A stretch of 64,000 bases of DNA from Hohaiivirga sp031546825 (GTDB lineage: Bacteria; Pseudomonadota; Alphaproteobacteria; Rhizobiales; Beijerinckiaceae): contig JAVBJU010000008.1 of assembly GCA_031546825.1 (NCBI GenBank), positions 33,646-97,645 on the forward strand, given 5' to 3'. Position 1 is the first letter of the stretch; every line of letters starts with the position of its first letter. Positions 42,702-49,520 of this stretch are shown here, one piece after another. Position numbers and translations under genes: made by a program. The notes below the pieces were generated by a model. The model was not told the DNA's origin, did not search any database, and saw only the letters and a program-made list of their open reading frames with translations.

Positions 42702-43229
42702 TCAAAGGCTGGCCGGGCCGGCCTGACAATGGGCGCATGTCCCGGTGATTTCCATGACCTGTGTCTCGGGCTTGAAATGCTCGCGATTGAGCAATGCCGA
42801 AACCGCTTGGGTCAGGTCGGGAGAAGTCATTTCATCGACGCCGCCGCAGGCGTCGCAGATCAGAAAGGCAACCATATCATCTGGCCCGTGGTCGTGGGGG
42901 CAGGCGATGAAGGCGTTGCGGCTGGTGAGTCGGTGGGCGAGGCCCTGTGCCAGCAGGAAATCGAGCGCACGGTATATGGTGATGGGCGCCAGGTGCCGCT
43001 TGCCGCTGTTCTCTACGCTGTGGGAAACGATTTCAGCGATATCGTAAGCGCCGAGTGGGCGGTGCGTGGTGTAAAGCGCCTGCAAAACCTGGCGGCGGAT
43101 CGGGGTCAGACGGATGCTGCGGCTCTGGCACAGATTTTCGGCCCGCTGCAATGCCGCCGCCCGCTGGCTCTGGGTGCGCGCATGGCTGCATCCGCAATCA
43201 TCGGAATGATGGAAATGGCTGCGATGCAT
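42702..43229 (-). CDS. zur: Fur-family transcriptional repressor, Zur-like
   Basis: 175-residue metalloregulator of the Fur family. The winged-helix part includes RLTPIRRQVLQAL and TIYRALDFLLAQGLAHRL; metal and structural sites include CPHDHGPDD, CDACGG and a C-terminal CAHC. The N-terminus is unusually His- and Cys-rich (MHRSHFHHSDDCGCSHA). The sequence resembles Zur more than Fur or PerR. No znuABC is near; ispG follows after 19 bp. A classical Zur operator was not found upstream of it. Confidence 0.85.
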   Translation of the reverse strand: MHRSHFHHSDDCGCSHARTQSQRAAALQRAENLCQSRSIRLTPIRRQVLQALYTTHRPLGAYDIAEIVSHSVENSGKRHLAPITIYRALDFLLAQGLAHRLTSRNAFIACPHDHGPDDMVAFLICDACGGVDEMTSPDLTQAVSALLNREHFKPETQVMEITGTCAHCQAGPASL

Positions 43230-43510
43230 CGGATCCTGGCTTCACTGGCGTTTCCTGAAAGCGACGGCCAAGGGCACGCGCGCATGTGCGTCTTCTTAAC
43301 ATCAAAGACCGCCGCCGCCCAGTCCCCATTGGTTGGCTGAGCCAAGGCTTTGCGCGCATCAGGCCAGGGATGCGCCGTAGTGCAAAAATGTCTATGCTCA
43401 CTTTGAGATTTCGAGGGTGACGGTTGGCTTCATGGTGCCATCGGTCACTTTCGCGCCTGCCTCATGCAGTGTAAGCGCTTGTTATTACAATATGAAAACA
43501 GGAGATTGCC

Positions 43511-44557
43511 ATGAAAACCATTGGATACGCCGCCTCTTCCTCTGAGAGCCCGCTCGCCCCTTTCTCCTTTGAGCGGCGGCCCCTGCGTCCTGATGATGTG
43601 GCGATGGAAATCCTCTATTGCGGCGTCTGCCACAGCGATCTGCACACGGCGCGTAGCGATTGGCCGGGAACGGTTTATCCCAATGTTCCGGGCCATGAGA
43701 TTGTCGGGCGTGTCACCGCCATCGGTGAGAAGGTGAAAAAATACAAGGTGGGGGATGCGGTAGCCGTTGGCTGCATGGTCGATTCCTGCGGCAGTTGCGT
43801 GCAATGCCAGGGCGGCGAGGAGCAGTTCTGCTGCGAGGGCCTAACCGCCACATATAACAGCCCCGACCGTGTCACCCGCCAAAATACCTATGGCGGTTAT
43901 TCCAAGCATCTCGTGGTGCGCGAAGATTTCGTGCTGAGGGTGCCGGATACGCTCGATATCACCCGCGTCGCCCCGCTTCTCTGCGCCGGAATCACCACCT
44001 ATTCGCCGCTGCGCACCTGGAATGTCGGGCCGGGCAGCCGGGTTGGCGTTGCGGGCATGGGCGGGCTCGGACACATGGCCATCAAGATCGCGATCGGTCT
44101 GGGCGCTCATGTCACGGTGCTGAGCCGTTCGCCAGACAAGCAAAAGGATGCCAAGGCGCTTGGTGCCGATGCGTTCGTTGTCATGAGTGACGAAGAAGCC
44201 GTGGCGCAGATTTCTAGCAGCCTCGATATCATCATCGACACCATCCCGGTGAAGCACAGTGTTGATCCCTATGCGCCGTTGCTCAAGGTTGACGGCACGC
44301 TGGTGATGGTCGGTCAGGTTGGTGCAATGGATGGCTTCAATTCGGTGCCGCTGATTTTTGGTCGTCGTCGCATCGCTGCCTCACTGATTGGCGGCATCCG
44401 CGAGACGCAGGAAATGCTCGATTTTTGCGCCCGCAAAAACATCCTGCCCGAATGCGAGATGATCCGCATGGACCAGATCAACGAAGCCTTTGAACGCATG
44501 GAGCGCGCCGATGTGCGCTACCGCTTCGTGATTGATATGGCCTCGCTTTCGCTGTGA
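43511..44557 (+). CDS. Zinc-dependent NAD(P)-alcohol dehydrogenase (YahK/CAD type)
   Basis: 348-residue medium-chain dehydrogenase. Catalytic zinc ligands lie in CGVCHSDLH (Cys37) and GHEIVG (His62); structural zinc ligands are Cys93, Cys96, Cys99 and Cys107. The nucleotide fold has GMGGLGHMAIKIA. It resembles broad-specificity aldehyde reductases of the YahK/cinnamyl-alcohol group, which use NADPH. It has a good Shine-Dalgarno (ACAGGAG) and is followed by a strong terminator, so it stands alone. Confidence 0.93.
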   Translation: MKTIGYAASSSESPLAPFSFERRPLRPDDVAMEILYCGVCHSDLHTARSDWPGTVYPNVPGHEIVGRVTAIGEKVKKYKVGDAVAVGCMVDSCGSCVQCQGGEEQFCCEGLTATYNSPDRVTRQNTYGGYSKHLVVREDFVLRVPDTLDITRVAPLLCAGITTYSPLRTWNVGPGSRVGVAGMGGLGHMAIKIAIGLGAHVTVLSRSPDKQKDAKALGADAFVVMSDEEAVAQISSSLDIIIDTIPVKHSVDPYAPLLKVDGTLVMVGQVGAMDGFNSVPLIFGRRRIAASLIGGIRETQEMLDFCARKNILPECEMIRMDQINEAFERMERADVRYRFVIDMASLSL

Positions 44558-44582
44558 GTTTCACATAATCCGCCAGATATTG

Positions 44583-44617
44583 TTGCGCGCCGCCCCGTGC
44601 TCGGCGCGCAATTTTTT
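44583..44617 (+). terminator. Rho-independent terminator after the alcohol dehydrogenase gene
   Basis: TTGCGCGCCG (44583-44592) pairs perfectly with CGGCGCGCAA (44602-44611), followed by six T. It cleanly separates the dehydrogenase gene from the ABC importer genes. Confidence 0.95.
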
Positions 44618-44757
44618 ATGCCCGTGGAGCCATGTCACGCGGAAGTGTTCTTTCCCGCATAGCCCAGCCGACAATCCTGTGATAGAAACGCGGTACTTTA
44701 GAAAAGCCGTAAACAGGCGATGCCGGTTTTTAACGCTTGCGTGAGGGGAAAACTCGG

Positions 44758-45828
44758 ATGGTCAAACGTGGGGTTCTCGCAGGATTAGTGGGCTTTATGG
44801 GTGTTTTCTTCGCCGGTGCGGCCATGGCCCAGCAGGCGAAAGTCACCGTGGCTCTGGCACGCAATACCGTCACCTCTGCCGAGGAAACCTTTACCTACGC
44901 AATTCCCAAGCGCCTTGGTTATTTCGCGCAGGAAAATCTTGATGTTGGCATTCTCCAGACCAACGGCTCGACTGCGGCACTTCAGGCCATCGTCAGCGGC
45001 AGCGCCGATATCGCCTATGCGTCTTCGGCAAGTATTGCCGCCGCCATCGACAAGGGAGCGCCGATCAAGGCGTTTGCCGGAATAACCGTGCAATGGCCCT
45101 ACTTCATCGGTGTGCCGGAAGGCTCAGCCATCAAAACGGTTGCTGATCTCAAGGGTAAGCGCATTGGTGTCATCAGCATGGCGTCGGCCTCATATGCCGA
45201 TTTGCGCGCAAATCTGAAGCTGGTGGGACTCAAGGAAGAAGACATCACCATCGTGCCCGTCGGTGCGGGAGCACGTGCGGCGGCGGCCCTCAAGGCCGAT
45301 CAGGTTGATGCCATCGACAGTTACTCCGACAGCTTTACCGTGATGGCCCAAAACGGCATCAAGCTGACATTGCTCAAGCGGCCTGATTCGATCACCAAGC
45401 TGTTTTCGGTGACGATGGTTGCCTCAACCAAGGCCCTCAAGGAAGAGCCGGAAAAACTCGCGGCCTTTGCACGCGCGGCCTATCGCGGCGTCATCTACAC
45501 CGAGCTTTATCCCAACAGCGCCCTGAAGCTGGCCTTCAAGGAATTTCCTGAGCTGGCAGGCAGTGCAGATCCCGACAGTCAGGATGCCCGCAATACCGCC
45601 GAAGCCATGAAAGTGGCACTGGGGGATTCCATCCCCACCGGTAAAACCGACCCGCGCCAATGGGGGCAATGGCTCAATATCCCGGTTGACCGCTGGGAGG
45701 CTGTGTTGGCTTTCGCTTTTGAGACCCAGCAAACCGATAGAAAATTGACGCCCGCTGAGGTATGGGATGGGTCGCTGATGGCCAAAATCTATAATTTCGA
45801 CCCCAAGGCGATCGCCGAAAAAAAATAA
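44758..45828 (+). CDS. ABC transporter substrate-binding protein (SsuA/NMT1-like)
   Basis: 356-residue periplasmic binding protein with a signal peptide (MVKRGVLAGLVGFMGVFFAG, cleavage after AMA-Q). The type II fold includes LQTNGSTAALQAIVSGSADIAYA, the pattern of NMT1/THI5 and SsuA-like receptors for sulfonates, nitrate-like anions or pyrimidines. The substrate is not readable. The ATG at 44758 follows GAGGGGA and is preferred over an upstream TTG. It is the first gene of a three-gene importer. Confidence 0.92.
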   Translation: MVKRGVLAGLVGFMGVFFAGAAMAQQAKVTVALARNTVTSAEETFTYAIPKRLGYFAQENLDVGILQTNGSTAALQAIVSGSADIAYASSASIAAAIDKGAPIKAFAGITVQWPYFIGVPEGSAIKTVADLKGKRIGVISMASASYADLRANLKLVGLKEEDITIVPVGAGARAAAALKADQVDAIDSYSDSFTVMAQNGIKLTLLKRPDSITKLFSVTMVASTKALKEEPEKLAAFARAAYRGVIYTELYPNSALKLAFKEFPELAGSADPDSQDARNTAEAMKVALGDSIPTGKTDPRQWGQWLNIPVDRWEAVLAFAFETQQTDRKLTPAEVWDGSLMAKIYNFDPKAIAEKK

Positions 45829-45837
45829 GGTTTGTTC

Positions 45838-46611
45838 TTGTCCGACCCTCTCATCCAGATACGACGCCTGAGCAAGAGCTATGAGACGCGTGGCGGCGAC
45901 GTGACTGCGGCCCTGTCGCTGGTTGACCTCGACATCGCTGCGGGCGAATTTGTGGCGCTGGTCGGGCCGTCAGGCTGCGGAAAAACCACGCTTCTCAAAA
46001 TTTTGGCCGGTCTCGTCGATGGCTATCGCGGCGAAGTGGTTCTCGACGGCGTACCGGTGACCAAGCCGCTGGAAGAAGTGGGTGTGGTGTTCCAGGAGCC
46101 GACGCTTCTGCCATGGCGCACCATCTTGCAGAATGTCCTCCTGCCGGTGGAACTGCTGCATCTTGACCGTAAACTCTATCGTGATCGCGCCCTTGATCTC
46201 ATGGCCATGACCGGGCTCGCTGGTTTCGAAAACAAATATCCGAAGGAGCTTTCCGGCGGAATGCGCCAGCGGGCGGGCATCTGCCGCGCTCTGGTGCGCG
46301 ACCCGAAGGTGCTGCTGATGGATGAGCCATTTGGCAGCCTCGACGCCATGACCCGGGAATTTCTCAATGAGGAATTGCAGAGAATCTGGATGAACAGCGG
46401 CAAGACGGTTCTTTTCGTCACCCATTCGATTTCTGAAGCTGTGTTTCTGGCGGACCGCGTTGTGGTGATGAGCCGTCGCCCCGGACGCATTTCCGAGATT
46501 ATTCCGGTTGATCTGGCGCGGCCCCGGCAATTGCCCGACCTTGCCCATGAACATGTGGGCGATATTCAGGCGCGCATCCGCGCCCATTTCAATTTTGCCA
46601 GGATGCCGTGA
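45838..46611 (+). CDS. ABC transporter ATP-binding protein (SsuB/TauB-like)
   Basis: 257-residue ATPase with Walker A GPSGCGKTT, signature ELSGGMRQRAGICRAL and Walker B VLLMDEPFGSLD. It resembles SsuB/TauB-type ATPases. No ATG is available: candidate starts are TTG at 45832 and TTG at 45838. The latter has AAGG seven bases upstream and is preferred. The gene starts 9 bp after the receptor gene, and its stop overlaps the ATG of the permease gene. Confidence 0.93.
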   Translation: MSDPLIQIRRLSKSYETRGGDVTAALSLVDLDIAAGEFVALVGPSGCGKTTLLKILAGLVDGYRGEVVLDGVPVTKPLEEVGVVFQEPTLLPWRTILQNVLLPVELLHLDRKLYRDRALDLMAMTGLAGFENKYPKELSGGMRQRAGICRALVRDPKVLLMDEPFGSLDAMTREFLNEELQRIWMNSGKTVLFVTHSISEAVFLADRVVVMSRRPGRISEIIPVDLARPRQLPDLAHEHVGDIQARIRAHFNFARMP

Positions 46612-47384
46612 TGATGCAGACAACGTCCGAATCCCGTCTGAGACAGGCTTTGCTGGTTATCATTGTCTTCGTCCTCGTCACCGGTGCCTGGGAGACGTGG
46701 GTGCGATACCACGATATTTCCGACCTCATTCTGCCGCCGCCGTCAAAGATCGGCGAACGGCTGGTCGGGCTTCTGCACACTGGTGCGTTCTGGCAGAATT
46801 TCATGGTGACGATCACCGAGGTTGTTGCGGGCTACGGCCTTGGCATTGTCCTTGCCGTGGTGCTCGGCGCGGTGATCTCCCAGTTTGTGGTGGTGGAAGA
46901 GGGGTTGATGCCCTATATCATCGCCTTCCAGACCATTCCGAGCATTGCGCTCGCGCCGCTGTTCCGTATCTGGTTTGGCTACGGTATGACATCAAAGGTG
47001 GTAATGGCGGCGCTGATTGCGCTGTTCCCCATCCTGGTCAATGTTATTGCCGGGTTACAGGCGTCTTCCAAGACTGAAATTCAATTGTTGCGGGCCTTTG
47101 GCGCATCACCGCTACAGGTTCTATTCAAGGTGCGCGTGCCCAATGCGCTGCCTTATCTGTTCGTCGGGCTTAATCTCGGTGCCATCTTCGCCTTGATTGG
47201 GGCCATAGTTGGTGAGTTTGCGGGCGCAAGCAGCGGGCTTGGCAAGATGATCCAGCAGTTTGATGAGACGCTGAAGGTTGCCGACATGTTCGCCGTGCTG
47301 ATCGTACTGGCATTGATCGGCATGGTGATGCATTGCGGCGTCGGCATCGTGCGCCGCAAGGTGGTGTTCTGGACGGCGGAGTAA
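46611..47384 (+). CDS. ABC transporter permease (SsuC/TauC-like)
   Basis: 257-residue inner-membrane protein with about six helices and the BPD_transp_1 coupling loop (LRAFGASPLQVLFKVRVPNALPYL region). Its ATG overlaps the TGA stop of the ATPase gene. With the two preceding genes it completes a receptor-ATPase-permease importer. It ends 5 bp from the convergent methyltransferase gene. Confidence 0.94.
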   Translation: MMQTTSESRLRQALLVIIVFVLVTGAWETWVRYHDISDLILPPPSKIGERLVGLLHTGAFWQNFMVTITEVVAGYGLGIVLAVVLGAVISQFVVVEEGLMPYIIAFQTIPSIALAPLFRIWFGYGMTSKVVMAALIALFPILVNVIAGLQASSKTEIQLLRAFGASPLQVLFKVRVPNALPYLFVGLNLGAIFALIGAIVGEFAGASSGLGKMIQQFDETLKVADMFAVLIVLALIGMVMHCGVGIVRRKVVFWTAE

Positions 47385-47389
47385 GGGTT

Positions 47390-48034
47390 TCAGGCGCGGA
47401 AACGCCACACTGAGGTTTGCTTGATATCCGCGTCTTCCAGTGATTTCATCACCGGCACCTCATAGGTGGCCAAAGCTTCCAGCCGGTCCTTGGGTAGATA
47501 GCTGCGGCCGGGGTCGCCGATCAGCACGGTTTTCCCGGTTTTTGCCAGATATTCCAGCCAGGCAATGACCCGCTCGGCGGTGTCGCGCTCATAGCAGATA
47601 TCTCCGGCCAGAATCACCTGCCAGTCGCCATCATGGCCAATCAGGTCTTCGTGGCGTGCCGTCAGTTTGACGTTGTTGGAGCGTGCGTTAAGCTCCATCG
47701 CGTCGATGGCGAAGGGGTCGATATCGCAGGCTTCCACCCGCACTGCACCCGCTTTGGCGGCGGCAATGCCCACGAGCCCCGAGCCCGAGGCAAAATCGAG
47801 CACGCGTTTGCCGCGCACCAGCGCCTCATTCATCAGAAGATAACGGGCAAGCGCTTGCCCTCCTGCCCAGGCGAACGCCCAGAAGGGCGGGGGCAGGCCG
47901 TTTTCGGCAAGTTCCGCTTCGGTCATTTGCCACAAATCCACGGCGTCATCGGCGAGATGCAGCAGGATCGACGGCGAAAACGGCACCGGCATGAGGCGTG
48001 TATTGGCTTTGATGAAAGCCTTGCGGTCGGTCAT
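47390..48034 (-). CDS. METTL20/ETFB-lysine-methyltransferase-like protein
   Basis: 214-residue class I methyltransferase related to ETF-beta lysine methyltransferase (METTL20). The hallmark GLPPPFWAFAWAGGQALARYL is present, followed by motif I DFASGSGLVGIAAAKAGA and VEACDIDPFA. In relatives the enzyme modifies lysines of electron transfer flavoprotein beta. Its start overlaps the end of the upstream glycosyltransferase gene by 4 bp, so the two are translationally coupled. Confidence 0.88.
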   Translation of the reverse strand: MTDRKAFIKANTRLMPVPFSPSILLHLADDAVDLWQMTEAELAENGLPPPFWAFAWAGGQALARYLLMNEALVRGKRVLDFASGSGLVGIAAAKAGAVRVEACDIDPFAIDAMELNARSNNVKLTARHEDLIGHDGDWQVILAGDICYERDTAERVIAWLEYLAKTGKTVLIGDPGRSYLPKDRLEALATYEVPVMKSLEDADIKQTSVWRFRA

Positions 48035-49182
48035 GGAGCGAGGCTTTGCAGATAAAGCGCCTGCACGCCGTTCATCACGTCGCGTTCGGTGTAGCCGTGC
48101 AAAATTCTCTGGCGGGCAGCCTCACCCATCTGCGTTACCAGCGCTGGGTCAGCCGCGAGCGCCACGAATGCCTCTGCCAAGGCGGCGGCATTGTCGGAGG
48201 GCACCACAAAGCCCTCGATGCCGTTACGGACGAGATCACGGCAGCCCGGCACGTCGGTGGTGACGCTGGCGCGTCCACACGCTGCGCCTTCCAGCAGGGT
48301 GCGCGGCAGGCCTTCGCCGCCGCGTGAGGGCAGGCAGGAAACATGATGATCCCGCCACACCGCAACAACATCACGGGTGGGGCCATGCCAGGTGATGCCC
48401 GGCTCTTTGCTCCACAGGCGCAAGGTTTCTTCCGGCACGGCTTTTGGGTTTGACGGGTCGGGGGCGCCGTAAAGCGACAACGTGATATCCGCGCCTTTGG
48501 CCCGCGCCAGACGGGTTGCCTCGACGGCGAGATCAATGCCTTTCGACCACAGCATCCGGGCGATGACAGCAACCCGCAATGGCGGAAAAGATGGCTGCGG
48601 GCTCACTGTGAGAAGGGCCGGGTCTACGCCCGCACCGCCAACAATAGTGACGCGTTCGGCATCATCGGGGTCGAGGCCGATCATGCGCGGGTCATCGCGG
48701 TTTTCGAACAGGAAACGGGTTTGTGAGGTGGTCAGCAGGCGAATGAGATTGCGCACCAGCATCCGCGCGGCGTGTCCAATGCCATCTTGCCGTGCCCCGA
48801 GGAAGCCAAGTCCGGTCAGCGCATAGACACGCCGCTTGATACCCGCGAGCGTCGCCGCCGCGCCGCCGACAAGGATGGAGCGCAAGGCGATGCAGTGGAC
48901 GAGGTCGGCCTGTTCGTCCCGCAGGAGGCGAGAGAGACGCAACGTCGCTTGCAGTGCCGCGAACGGATTGAGGCTCTTGCGCTCGGCTTCGAGCGGCACC
49001 ACCCTGGCACCGGTTGCCTCAATGATGGGTTGGTGGTCGCGCACCCGGCAGATGACGGTGACAGCAAGCCCGAGCTCTTTCGCCGCCCGTGCCATCGGCA
49101 GAAAATGGGAGCAGAAAAACCAGTCTTCCGTGACAATGAAGACCAACTTTCTACCCTTTAGCGACGCGTCTTGCGGCAACAT
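48031..49182 (-). CDS. Glycosyltransferase family 4 protein
   Basis: 383-residue retaining glycosyltransferase of the GT-B fold. The N-terminal domain begins KLVFIVTEDWFFCSHFLPMA, and the C-terminal domain has PPLRVAVIARMLWSKGIDLAV and the nucleotide-sugar site PSRGGEGLPRTLLEGAACGR with the GT4 E-x7-E arrangement. It probably builds a surface glycan or lipid-linked sugar. There are no other polysaccharide genes nearby, only the overlapping methyltransferase gene. Confidence 0.9.
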   Translation of the reverse strand: MLPQDASLKGRKLVFIVTEDWFFCSHFLPMARAAKELGLAVTVICRVRDHQPIIEATGARVVPLEAERKSLNPFAALQATLRLSRLLRDEQADLVHCIALRSILVGGAAATLAGIKRRVYALTGLGFLGARQDGIGHAARMLVRNLIRLLTTSQTRFLFENRDDPRMIGLDPDDAERVTIVGGAGVDPALLTVSPQPSFPPLRVAVIARMLWSKGIDLAVEATRLARAKGADITLSLYGAPDPSNPKAVPEETLRLWSKEPGITWHGPTRDVVAVWRDHHVSCLPSRGGEGLPRTLLEGAACGRASVTTDVPGCRDLVRNGIEGFVVPSDNAAALAEAFVALAADPALVTQMGEAARQRILHGYTERDVMNGVQALYLQSLAP

Positions 49183-49245
49183 GAGGGCACTCGCTTATGA
49201 TTATGCTTTGCGCCTCATACAGTATTTTGCCCGTGAGGGAAAACA

Positions 49246-49440
49246 TCAGCCCATGTTGCGACGCCACACCACCAGCAAAATAATGACAATTGCCACAAAT
49301 TGTAGCCCCACGCGCCAGCGCATCAACGCCTGGGACCGGCTGGCTGAGCCGCCGCGCAGCATATTGACCAGCCCGAGCAGCAAAACAATCGTGACGGCAG
49401 CAAGGGCGGCGATGATGGTGGTGGTGTCAAAAGAAGCCAT
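49246..49440 (-). CDS. HIG1-domain twin transmembrane protein
   Basis: 64-residue protein with two membrane helices (about 8-28 and 45-59) joined by a loop containing the exact HIG1 type 2 motif Q-x3-R-x-R-x3-Q (Gln37, Arg41, Arg43, Gln47 in QALMRWRVGLQ). In mitochondria HIG1 proteins bind cytochrome c oxidase or supercomplexes; alphaproteobacteria are the likely source of the family. A similar link to a respiratory oxidase here is inference. It lies between the glycosyltransferase gene and the DUF4175 gene. Confidence 0.88.
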   Translation of the reverse strand: MASFDTTTIIAALAAVTIVLLLGLVNMLRGGSASRSQALMRWRVGLQFVAIVIILLVVWRRNMG

Positions 49441-49454
49441 GGGAACCAGATTTT

Positions 49455-49506
49455 AGCGTGACGCGCGTTTCAAGTGGATCGCCGGTTAAACGCGGTTCAC
49501 TCTAGG
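49455..49506 (-). repeat. Dispersed hairpin element, copy 4 (inverted)
   Basis: Read on the minus strand this is AGTGAA, GCGTTTAA, core CCGGCGATCCAC, TTGAAACGC, GCGTCACG, matching unit 2 of the copies at 32961 and 36707. It lies 14 bp past the stop codon of the DUF4175 gene and before the HIG1-protein gene start. Confidence 0.8.
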
Positions 49507-49520
49507 TGCGATAAACCCGG

